In this document: positions 1 through 12,755 of the stretch, piece by piece
Layout of the letters: each line of letters begins with the position of its first letter
How positions within the stretch are numbered: the first letter of the stretch is position 1
Source: Malus domestica
Lineage: Eukaryota; Streptophyta; Magnoliopsida; Rosales; Rosaceae
Reading direction: 5' to 3'
DNA length: 64,000 nt
Assembly: GCF_042453785.1 (NCBI RefSeq)
Contig: NC_091673.1
Span: forward strand, 1,619,501 to 1,683,500
Made by a program: the position numbers and the translations under genes
Notes under the pieces: generated by a model
The model's input: only the letters and a program-made list of their open reading frames with translations
What the model was told of the DNA's origin: nothing
Databases searched by the model: none

Positions 1-469
1 TGCTTGTTGGATTTTCCTCGTCTTGTGGGTCTGAAGGCACATGAGCTTGACCCTTGATCCCTGGAACCTTCGTATATTTTTTTATTTCATCACTTCTGAG
101 AGACTTGGGAGTCTGCACCTTTTACTCACCCCACCACCACTCACCACTGCTTTGCTTTGCTCTTCGGTATCTGTTTGGTTTTTTGTGTGCTTTGATGTTT
201 TTTTTATATATAATATACATATTTATAATGTTTCTCATATAGTCATATATGCTGCTGGCTTGGACTTGGAGACGGTGTGGGACTGTCCAGTATTAATAGC
301 CGTTGTCCCCGGAACATTTTCAAATCTAATCTAGCAATGTGGAAAGAAAAAAATATGGAGCCTTATACTAAACCAACTACCTCTTACGATATGTTTCCTA
401 AATCGTAATCGGAACTCAAATAAAAAGTTAGATCTTGATTATGAATCATTCTTGTGTTTATAAATTGTA
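1..469. other. Intergenic, nothing recognised
   Basis: No open frame here resembles a known protein and I see no splice-supported exon. The stretch is AT-rich and ends where the outer terminal inverted repeat of the transposon stack begins. Confidence 0.5.
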
Positions 470-587
470 GGGTGAATTGCCAATTTAGTTCCTGAATTAT
501 CACCTCAGTGAAAATTAGGTTTCTGAACTATTTTTTCAAAAAAATATGTCATTGAATTATAAAAATCTAACAATTACATTCATAATA

Positions 588-2672
588 GGGTAAATTATAT
601 AATGCCCCCTCAAGTTTGGGTCCAATTACAACCTAATACAACATCTTTAAAACATTTCAATCTCATACATTTACTATTTATTTTTTTCAATTTCATACAA
701 CCGTCTCTTTTCCTGTTAGTCCTTCTGTTAACTGCCTACGTGACTGGCAAGTCGGACATGTGGATTAAAAATTTAATTTTTTTATTATGTTTAAAATTAA
801 TTAGAAATTCAACTAAAATTTTGAAAAGATAATTGAATAATTAAAAAATAGAAAAAAGTTTCAAACACCCAGAAATTCATCTCTTCATGTTTTTCCATTT
901 CCACTTGGTCCACTCAAGGACCAGAAGTCCCAGCAGAAGCTCAACCTCAAATTCGACGAAGTCGCACTGAGATCTAAGCCTCTGACGGAAGGCAGAGGTC
1001 GTCTAAAAGTCGTTGAAGATGAGCTCGACGAAGCCACATTGAACCTAAAGCCGAAATCCCCAAAACCCAGATTTCGCTGCCCTTCGATTTTGTTCCAAGC
1101 AACCAGTAGAATACCAAAATCCCCAAACTCCCTTTCAATTTTGTTGCTGGCTGCGTCTCGCGATTCCGATCGACGCCAATTCGAGGATAGAGTGAGAGAA
1201 TGAGGAAGAGAAAGAGATGGATGAGGTCGTCGGGATCAAGTGGAAAGGCATCAATGGTGTTTGTAGGGGAGGGGAAATAGGTTCCATCTTTCCTTTTTTT
1301 TTTTTTAATGGGTAATCTGTTTAAGATCTTATATATTTTTTTGGTTGATTCTTGTATTGAAAACAAATATGGGTATTTTTTTTATGGGGGAGGGGTTGTT
1401 GTTTGATCATGTTGCTGGTTGTTGTTTGGGTTGCAGATGGGGGAAGAAATGGGTAGCAAGTGAGGACACGACTTGGAAGAAGAAATCGAGGCACTGGTTT
1501 GAGGTGGTGAGGAAGGTGGGGCAAACTTCATAGTGAGGCCTTGGGGTTTTCTGGGTTGCTCCGGGCTTTGCAGATGAGGAAATTGATGGTGATGGTTATA
1601 GATGAAGAAGCTTTGTTGGTGCGGAAGTGATGGGGGATGTGGGTGGTTATGGTATCGTCATATCCCGGCCCGGGCCACCACCACATCTCGGGCTCGACTC
1701 CACCGTAGCACGATATTGTACGCTTTGAGCCCCGACACGCCTCACAGTTTTGTTTCTGGGAACTCAAACGAGAACTTCCCAGTGGGTCACCCATCATGGG
1801 ATTGCTCTCGCGCAAACTCGCTTAACTTTGAAGTTCCGATGGAACCTGAAGCCAGTGAGCTCCCAAAAAGCCTCGTGTTAGGTAGAGATGAGAATATACA
1901 TATAAGGCTTAGAGGATCCACGCCTCTGGGCGATGTGGGATGTTACAATCCACCCCCCTTAAGGGCCCGACATCCTCGTCGGCACGCATCTGGGCAGGGA
2001 TTGGCTCTGATACCAAATTGTCACATCCCGACCTGGGCCCCTACCACATCTCGGGCTCAACTCCACCGTAGCACGATATTGTCTGCTTTGGGTCCCGACC
2101 ACGCCTTCACGGTTTTGTTTCTGGGAACCCAAATGAGAACTTCCCAGTGGGTCACCCATCCTGGGATTGCTCTCGCGCAAACTCGCTTAACTTCGGAGTT
2201 CCGATGGAATCCGAAGCCAATGAGATCCCAAAAGTCCTCGTGCTAGGTAGAGATGAGAATATACATACAAGGCTTAGAGGATCTACTTCCCTGAGCGATG
2301 TTGGATGTTACAGGTAGAAGGGTGACTCAGGTGGGGAAAAGGGTGGTGGTGGTGGTGGGAGAAGGGGTGGCTTAGGTGGGGAAGAAGAAGATGAAGATTT
2401 GTGTTTTTTTCTTTCTTTAATTAATTATTTTAATGTTTTAAATTTTTTTATTAAGTGTTTAACCACATGGCACAAATGTGGCAGCCACATCAGCACAAAT
2501 GGGGACCCTATATTTGCCATGTCATCACTTAACGGTCAACTTAATATATTTTTTAACGGTTGTATGAAATTGAAAAAAAATAATAGTAAATGTATGAGAT
2601 TGAAATGTTTTAAAGATGTTGTATGAGGTTGTAATTGCACCCAAACCTGAGGGGGTATTATGTAATTTACCT
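588..2672. mobile_element. Mutator-like (MULE) non-autonomous element
   Basis: Terminal inverted repeats of about 120 bases (588-707 and 2553-2672) match at well over 90% by eye. Both begin (g/a)ggtaaatta. A perfect 9-bp target duplication, ttcataata, flanks the element at 579-587 and 2673-2681; a 9-bp duplication with long TIRs is the Mutator signature. There is no transposase frame. The interior at about 880-1300 and 2315-2400 is more GC-rich than the TIRs and surroundings and could be captured host sequence (Pack-MULE), but I could not identify a donor gene. A Cassandra element is inserted at 1656-2312. Confidence 0.88.
1656..2312 (-). mobile_element. Cassandra-type TRIM LTR retroelement (fossil)
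   Basis: Two LTRs in direct orientation (1656-1947 and 2019-2312) enclose a 71-bp interior. Read on the minus strand, the interior starts with a primer-binding site complementary to initiator tRNA-Met (tggtatcagagcc, about 2001-2014) and ends with a purine tract (about 1952-1966). Each LTR contains a segment homologous to 5S rRNA (about 1757-1845 and 2122-2211), with the internal-promoter-like words gttaagcga and gatgggtgacc. This combination is diagnostic of Cassandra. The element is non-coding by nature and looks structurally whole, with near-identical 5-bp flanking repeats at 1651-1655 and 2313-2317. The LTRs differ at roughly one site in nine by eye, so it is not recent. It lies inside the Mutator-like element. 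Confidence 0.92.
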
Positions 2673-3106
2673 TTCATAATATTATATTCAAAGCTACTAT
2701 ATTCAATTTTATGTCAATTTAAGTTAGATTACTTGCATGTGATAAACATTGGAGGGTAGATTAGTAGTTTTTCAAAAGAAATGTTGGAGTTAATTTTGGA
2801 GGGTAAATTGGGAGTTTTTCATAAGAAATAGTGTAAGTTAACTTTAGAGGGTAGTTTAGACTTTATATTCGCAACCTATATGAAATGTTAAGAGCTTATA
2901 GGCGAGAAAAATAACAGTATTACACTCTAAAGTGTGTCAAGTGACTTAAGTTGACAAAAAATTGGATAAAATAGTTTTGATTATAACAGTAGGGATGAAA
3001 GTAGCAATTTTTAATAAATCTAGAAACTTATTTTACTGAAAAAATAATTTCAAAAACCTAATTTTTACTAAAGTGATAGTTCAACGACTAAATCGGCACT
3101 TCACCT

Positions 3107-4263
3107 TAAAGCATATAAGAATGAAAGTAAGAATGAGCCTATAGTTCAATATAATAAATTAAATTTAATTCTTGATTTTGGAGAAAATTCGACTTTTGCC
3201 CGGATAGGAAGTGGCATTCTAACTTCTAGATAAACAACACATTAGAATTCATTTTTTATCCAGTTTATCCTCGCATCATTTCTAAACTTTCAAGCTTGCC
3301 TAAGAAAATAAATTTTTTTCAGAACAAGAGCATCTTAGTAATTAAAATAGTTTTAAATTTGATTGAGAGAAATCAATAAACAACTTATACGGAATCAAAT
3401 ATTATTTTTCCAATTAGAGGTATCTTAAGTAAACAACTCTAATGCAAGTTCTAATTTCGACTCCTCCTCAATCTAATTCATAATTGCTGACTTGAAACTA
3501 GTAAACATTTCATCAGTATAGTAGTACTTCTCTCCTTAACGTACACGACGTTTCAAATTAAAATCCCACATTACAATCATTAAAGAAATAGTAAAACTCA
3601 ATCGTTGTACCGTCTTATGGTTTATCCATTGATTGTGACACCAATAATTTTTTTCCTTTTGGTATGTAGCTAGGGATGTACTATAATTTACCTGAATCTC
3701 TCTCTCTCTCTCTCTCTAATTTCATGGATTTTACTATTCTTTTACCATGCTTCAACTCTTTTGTCCTCACTAGCTAGGTAGGTACAATATGAAGATTTTG
3801 TTTTTGTATTTGCACAGCTAATACAAAAACGTCTTGATCTTCATCTGATTGTTCATTGTTACTTACGTTACACACACTTGATCATTTTGATTTTAATTTA
3901 ATTAATTAACACTTACCCAAACTCAGATCGAGCCAATGCTTAGCGGGCCTATGGCCTGCAGTCTGAATATGGGCCGTCAAATGCATCCCGTCTGAGGAGA
4001 AAGGCCCACTATTTGGACGTGGGGTTAAACTGTGGTCCCTGTATATATCTAAGATTTTTAGTTTTCGGTATGTTCTGGCATCTTTGCCTTGGAATGAAAA
4101 TTCTCAGTTTACCAAAAAATAAAAAAAAAGATTTTTAGTTTTCAATTTTCGACCAATAGAAGAAAGTTTTCAACTGAAAATTAAAAACATAATATTTGTT
4201 TGATAATTTTTTTTAGTTTTCTAATTGAATGAATTATCAAATAGATTTTAGAAGAAATATCGT
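3107..4263. other. Intergenic
   Basis: AT-rich with no gene seen. It holds a short (ct)n run at about 3699-3717. Several gggcc words near 3950-4005 could belong to a distal promoter of the next gene. Confidence 0.5.
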
Positions 4264-4579
4264 TTGGACGAGAGAAATAAATTTGAAATTTGAACAATGT
4301 TCAGAGTTTATAAATTGACATGCACTAATTCGCCTTTTTAAATTATAAACATAAAAATCTAAATTTTCTGCGTGGAAAAAAATCTTAAAATTTGAGACCT
4401 CAAATTTTCATATTTAAATTATATATAAACATGTGTCATTCCATAAAGTTCTATGAGCGAGAATTTAAATATAACAAATTTCGTATTCAAATTTCATTGT
4501 TATTTTAGATTAATCAAATAAAAAAATTCATAAATTCTAAAAAAATAGAACTCGATCATTTTTAAATTTTTTCGTCGAA
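4264..4579. repeat. Short TIR repeat, copy A
   Basis: This AT-rich block begins ttggacgag and ends with the inverted word ttcgtcgaa. It matches the reverse complement of about 47584-47920, sharing words such as ttgagac, atgagcgag and gtattcaaatttcattgtt. It is a non-autonomous DNA-element (MITE-like) family. Superfamily not determined. Confidence 0.6.
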
Positions 4580-4629
4580 ACAAAGTATCAGATTTCATAA
4601 ATTAAAATTTGACAAAAAAAAAATAAAAT

Positions 4630-4874
4630 CTAATGGTGGAGAGAAGAGAGAGAACAAAACGCTGCAGAAACGAGTGGTCACCGACTCACCCTTTGGCTTT
4701 ATCATTGCTTATGAAATTAGAATTTTGGTAGGACTTGGATGCGAATTGGGGAATATGCTCATCAGGAGGGGAGATTCCCAGCGTCATGCGCATCTTCTTC
4801 CCCTTTCTCCTTCCTCCCAACTCAACTGAATTAACTCCCCTTCCTTTCCTCACCTCCACCAATCCCACCCAGGT

Positions 4875-4906
<32 letters not shown>

Positions 4907-5688
4907 TCTCTCTGTGTTTTGGTTGTACAATTTTCTGTGATTTTTCTAATGTGAATGTTGGTGTCTTGCCTGCTTTGTAATTAATGGGTTTCTTTTGGTT
5001 CTGGGGAGAATTTTATTATTTACTTTCTGGAGAAAATCAGGTAATGGATTTTGGTCCGGGGTCGGGATTATATCATGCACACAACCTGTTTGATAAAATG
5101 TCACTTCGAAATCTAAGTGCTTCTGGGCCGTCCGGTTATGTTGATTCAAAATTGCACTTTAACCACATTTGCTCAAACTAATTCCTGCTCGATTGAATTG
5201 ATCCATTTGTCTTGCATGTGCACCACAACACACAAATTCTGGGCCGGCCGGTTATCTGGTCTTGTGGGTGATTTCGGGTTTTAGTTCTTTATGACCCTAC
5301 TTAAGTTACATTGAGGTTTCTGCCTGGCTAGCTAATACAGTTCATTTTGTAACAACGGTTCTTACTTTGATTGCTTAAAAGATGCAATGCAGCAGTACAA
5401 CTTAGAAACATACACGGGTCCGGGATAGCTTGTAGTATACATGTTTAGATTAATTTCCAGGGTAAATTTGGCGATACGGTTTAAAAAGATTCGAGCTTTT
5501 CTTTTCGATGCACGCTTTATTTGTAGCTTCAGTGGTTGCTCAACGTTATGATTTGTTCTGCTCTTAATTTGTGGAAGTACTGCTGCTGTTTTGTAGTGGT
5601 GCACTTTTAAGCAGTATATTGGCTCGCAGCCAGCACGCTTCTTCCAACATTTGCCAGCAAGTGATTGCTGGCAAAAGGTATTTCAATT
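4630..5688 (+). promoter_or_regulatory. Probable promoter and 5' UTR of CREST-like gene
   Basis: This stretch precedes the first supportable start codon. It contains a pyrimidine-rich leader with a (tc)n run at about 4877-4912. A short upstream frame (5043-5181) ends in a stop and does not join in phase to the downstream exons, so I treat it as untranslated or as a uORF. Additional 5' coding exons cannot be excluded. Confidence 0.4.
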
Positions 5689-7721
5689 ATGAGTCCCAAA
5701 AGTACATTGAACCCGAGCAGAGCCCTACAGGGCATGCATGGGGTGCATGTGGTGTCCAGTTCTCGGTTTGAGTCAGAAGAGACTACTCAAAATGACCTTT
5801 CTCACTCAACTTATGGAACCTCACCTATTGGAGCAAATCAGCAGCTTTTTATGCAGTGAGTGAGAAACCTAATTAATGAGACTTGTTTTTCAACATATGC
5901 TATTAATATTTTGGATTATGAATAGTTCCCATCAACGAGACAAGACTAAGCGATATTTATTTAAGATAATTGTGATGAATTTCTGCAGTCTTGATGTCAT
6001 GCTACATTCAAATATTTATTTAACTTTGTCTACTTGTTTTCAGGCGAGTGTGGCAGCAAAGACCGCCATGCTTGAAACTCATCCAGGGCTGCTGCATTCA
6101 AGGTATTTTAGATACAAAAGCATTTTTTTTAATCTTCATCTGGTTTGCAATTCAATTTCTTGCATGACAAACAAATATTTGCTTACATATTTTCCCTTTT
6201 TATCAGGTGATCAGAGTGTTGCAGAAACAGTCGTGAATGTGCTCACTTCACTTCCTTTTATAGTTCTTGGAATCCATGCCCCGAGGTAATACTTTTTTGG
6301 AAGTCAGTTGATAGACATAAACGTAATCTTACTGATGCATCAGGTTTATTAAATTTATCCTCCTTGGGGAAGCAGGAAGAATCTAAATACCAAGCTATAT
6401 GCTAATTCATTAATCGGAGTTGGAGTCGCCTCAAGTTTATATCATTCTTCAAGAGGAAAACTAAGGAAATATTTAAGATGGGCCGACTATACGATGATAG
6501 CCACAACAACAGTAGTAAGTCAGATAAAAATCCTTAAATAAGCAATAGTTGGCCGCACTCTTTATTATCAGCATCCGTGAGCTTTTTCTGGACGATGGCA
6601 AATTGCTTGAGTCAATATTAAACTCATAAAAATATTGTAATGGCAATACTTCCCTCAAACTTGAATGTATGGAATCATGTATCATATATAGAATTGTTAG
6701 AGCTTAAGAGGGATTTTCCACTTAGAAATCATTGCTCGATTCAAGCACTAAAAGTCTAAGATATAATGCTTCTCCACCTCCTGCTCTCTGAACATTTACC
6801 TGGATTTTATTTATCTGAAGAAGTGCTACGATTAATTTGTACATACTCAAAACTCATCTTTGGCATGTTTACATGGATTATGCCCTGCCAGTTGCGAATG
6901 TGTCATTTCTTGTACGAATTATTAGTTGTATCTGTATATTTTGTTTCTGTAAAGTTTCTCAGTTGCTCTCTTAGGTATATAATCGGAAAAGGATCAACTC
7001 AAATTTTTGCAGTGTCTATCAAGAGCCCTCAGAAATGAAAACCCAAAACTGCTGACAGCAGCTTCTGCATTATTTTTACCTTTCCAGCCTCTGATGGTTT
7101 CTGCCGTTCACACGGGATTAATGGAGGTAACTTTTAAGATTTAACCACCATTCTATATCAATTTTATGACTAGTGTCATCCTTGTTGGAAATGGTGCGTG
7201 ATCAGCTAGTAATAGGTAAAATCATCCGACCATGATATTTATGATTTGAAAAATCTACGGTTTTAATGCATTTACAGAGTCTAGTATCTACAACTCTGCT
7301 TTGTGGATGAAGCTTGACAAATCTGGAAACATGTTTTATGGAAGTAGGCTGTTAAATATCACGAAATTCATACTTAAAGCTTGCAACTTTCCGGTAATTG
7401 TATGGAAAAGGACCATGTTAGTAATTAGTCATAGCCATAGGTAACCTGAAAAGTTTTATGTTAAGCTCCTCTCACTTTCAGCTAAAACTGTTTCCACTTT
7501 TCTCATCACCCGTTATTTCTTGTTTTCAGGTAGCATTCGCCAAGAGAGCATTGAAGGATCCAGAGCTAAGAATGGCCCACAATGTACATAAGATGTCATC
7601 ACTATTGGGAGGTGTTCTGTTCATTGCCGATGACATGTTTCCTCAGACTCCGTTCCTTCATGCTGCGTGGCACCTTGCTGCAGCCGTCGGTGTTGGCACC
7701 TGCAATAAGCTTCTGGAGTAG
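5689..7721 (+). CDS. CREST-superfamily-like membrane protein
   Basis: Six coding exons are supported by splice sites and phase: 5689-5855, 6044-6102, 6207-6285, 6376-6514, 7013-7126 and 7530-7721, giving 249 aa. The chain has about five or six hydrophobic segments after a polar N-terminus of about 80 residues. It shows the three spaced marks of the CREST superfamily (alkaline ceramidases, PAQR, Per1, TMEM8, SID-1): S-x3-H in ASSLYH, an Asp about 14 residues later in WADY, and a C-terminal HxxxH in HAAWH. In that superfamily these residues bind zinc and act in lipid-amide or ester hydrolysis. The substrate here is unknown. The start at 5689 is the first ATG after an in-frame stop at 5662-5664, so upstream coding sequence would need another splice junction. 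Membrane location is inferred from hydrophobicity. I do not recognise a named plant gene. Confidence 0.72.
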
Positions 7722-8427
7722 CCATCATTCAAACAGATAGAAGACCTGGCTAGCAGGCTAGATGCAATTCTACAACCAAATTTGTCGATCCAACCTTATT
7801 ATTTTGCAGAATGCCACCGGAATTATTATTTAGTTAATATCTAGGTAAAATCATAGGCGCAGGGACAAGGTACGAGGTACGAGGTACGAGGGTTGTCTGA
7901 GAAAGTCGGAACAATAGTAACTAAAATTTTCCGATTGACATGTAAATAAGATAATAGCATTATTATTGTTGCTGGTGGATATTCTGTGTAATTGAAAAAT
8001 AGTGGCAAACAATTTCAGTACTAAAAGGGAGTATGAGATCACTTAATATTTTGTGTCATTTACTGAACAAACAGTGACTTGAGCGTTAAAGTGTCTTTTA
8101 CAAGCTCCCTTCCTCCCTCAATGACGACAAGGGAATATGTGTGTCGTGCTTCTCAACATGTCTACAAGATTATTGTTGGAGGATTTGAATTTTTCCGCTC
8201 CCATATAAAAGCGCATAAGAGCGAAAATAAGTGTGTAGAAATCATTTTCTGAAGAAAAGAGAGGCCAATAGCAAGAGAAGATTATAAATTACAATGATAT
8301 ATGGCTCGTCCAAAGAAACAAATGTCTCAGCGTTCATCGACTTTCTTGTCGACAACCCCTTGTATATGTAGATGTTCTCGGGAACTTCGAATACCGAATA
8401 CCTCGATCAGATAGCCCTCCTTGAGAT
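7722..8427. other. Convergent intergenic region / 3' UTRs
   Basis: This lies between the stop codons of two convergent genes and should contain both 3' UTRs. A short tandem run of gtacgag-type units lies at about 7868-7893. No further gene is seen. Confidence 0.5.
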
Positions 8428-11191
<2,764 letters not shown>

Positions 11192-12755
11192 GGCGTCTGA
11201 GACTGCGAGGAGCAAACAAACAGGTCGTCAAACGTTGGCAATCTTGGATTCCATATATTCACGCGGGAGTAAACTGCCGTTTACTATTACCCCGGTTGAA
11301 ACTGAGCCACTCCACTAATTTGTTTTTGATAAATTAACCCAATGAATAATATGAAATTAGCCATTAACCTCTTGCCGTCGGATTCAATGAAATTTCATTC
11401 ATTTTGCCGTTAAATACTAGCACATGATCAACACGTAATTTATTTTTTAGGGTAAAGTCGTGCTAATATTTAACAACAAAGTGGATAAAATTTTACCGAA
11501 GCTGACAATGAGGGGTTAATTGGTTAATATCAAATAGTTTAGAAAGTTAATTTACCAAAAAATTAATTCAGGAGTCAATTCAACTAGAGTAATAATTCAA
11601 AGAGTCAAACACAGGTATACCCATTCTCGCAGGGTTTGTCAAATTTACTCGTATCTTCTGATAAGATCAGAAGTCAAATTTAATTACGGCTAGTCTCGTT
11701 GTGATATTAAGAGTTTGTTCAAATTTTGTTTGTAAATATCTCATCATTTGTAAAAAAAAATAAAAATAAAAATAAAATTATCAACAAAAATTCGACGAGA
11801 AAAAAAGTAAAAATTGACGAATTGCATCTCCGATTGGGTTTTATACCGTTGAACCCTCACCAATTTTGGGTCAGGCAAGCGAAGTAAATCCCCACCAACG
11901 GAAAAACTGGATCAAATCACGTTCTGCCTTTTGAAAGTGGTGTAATGGACAAAATCTCCACATGCCCACGATCCGTATACCATTCCCAAAAAACGCTTCA
12001 TGAAACGACACTGTAACAGGAAAGTCAATCACGTATTGTTACATGCTTCATAACTTTCCGCTTCATGAAACCACAGAAGAAAAGAAAACGAAGCACACTA
12101 CAATTTTAAAAAAATTGAGGCCAACTGTAATTACATTGAAGCTCCCTGTATCACAAAATGTACATACTGATGGAGTTTAAAACGTATCCTGGGAGCGTCC
12201 GTAACGAAGGTAAAACTTCGATGGAAGGGGATAGAGGTCAGGAAATGATACACATATGAAACACCGAAAGAACCGTAAGAAAAAAAAAAAGAATCGAAAT
12301 AAAACGAATGCCCTGATCTTGGATAAATGTACAAAAATTATCCTACCTGATCCTGTCTGCAATTGCAGATCAAATTCTTAACTAACCTACAAACACGGCC
12401 AAACCAGGGTGTGAAAGGAATGTGATTTGTCAGTGCACAGCTTGTTAAATACAGCAGCTGCAGATATGAAACAATGCTCCGTCAGACACCCGGGAAACTC
12501 TTGTGATGGAACGATTCGTGTCCCGCTATCTTGTCTTCTGACATCGTATACAAATTATGCAACTTCCTCACCGTACGATCCCGGGTAAAGAATTAGGCAA
12601 TTGTGACCTCCAACAAATTCCTTGTATCTCCCAAAAATTGGTGTATGCCCTCTCCGCATCCGGACAGGGGAAAAAAATGAAAAAATGGCAACACAAATGT
12701 GGGGGGGGTCAGCAGTAAGGTGTGCTCACATAATCGAAGGCATCTTCAAGCAAAA
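11192..12755. other. Intergenic: PhyH promoter and O-FucT 3' UTR
   Basis: The left part should be the promoter of the dioxygenase gene, and the right part from about 12130 the 3' UTR of the O-fucosyltransferase gene. No coding sequence is recognised. Reading frames at 12131-12362 are simple-sequence artefacts. Confidence 0.5.

Larger units (their letters stand above)
470..3106. mobile_element. Outer TIR DNA transposon (interrupted)
   Basis: About 77 bases from 470 recur in inverted orientation at about 3030-3106, with roughly 80% identity by eye. Both ends read (g/a)ggtgaa(t/g)tgcc followed by atttagt. The 9 bases outside each end (461-469 and 3107-3115) match at only about 6 of 9 positions, so the target duplication, if real, has decayed. 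The interior has no coding capacity of its own. Nearly all of it is a younger Mutator-like element at 588-2672. This is a short non-autonomous TIR element that was split by a later insertion. The superfamily is uncertain; a Mutator-like origin is possible. Confidence 0.6.

Noticed and set aside
974-1366. Minus-strand frame in the Mutator-like element
   Set aside because: No recognisable domain, low-complexity hydrophobic runs, and it ends at the TIR interior; could only be captured DNA, not a gene.
1602-2246. Long open frame on + strand
   Set aside because: It translates the LTRs and interior of the non-coding Cassandra element; the repeated ARATTTSRA.LHRSTIL words are the LTR repeat, not a protein.
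5043-5181. Frame with MDFGPGSGLYHAHNL as N-terminus of the CREST-like gene
   Set aside because: Ends in a stop and no donor/acceptor pair I can see joins it in phase to the 5689 exon; left as possible uORF.
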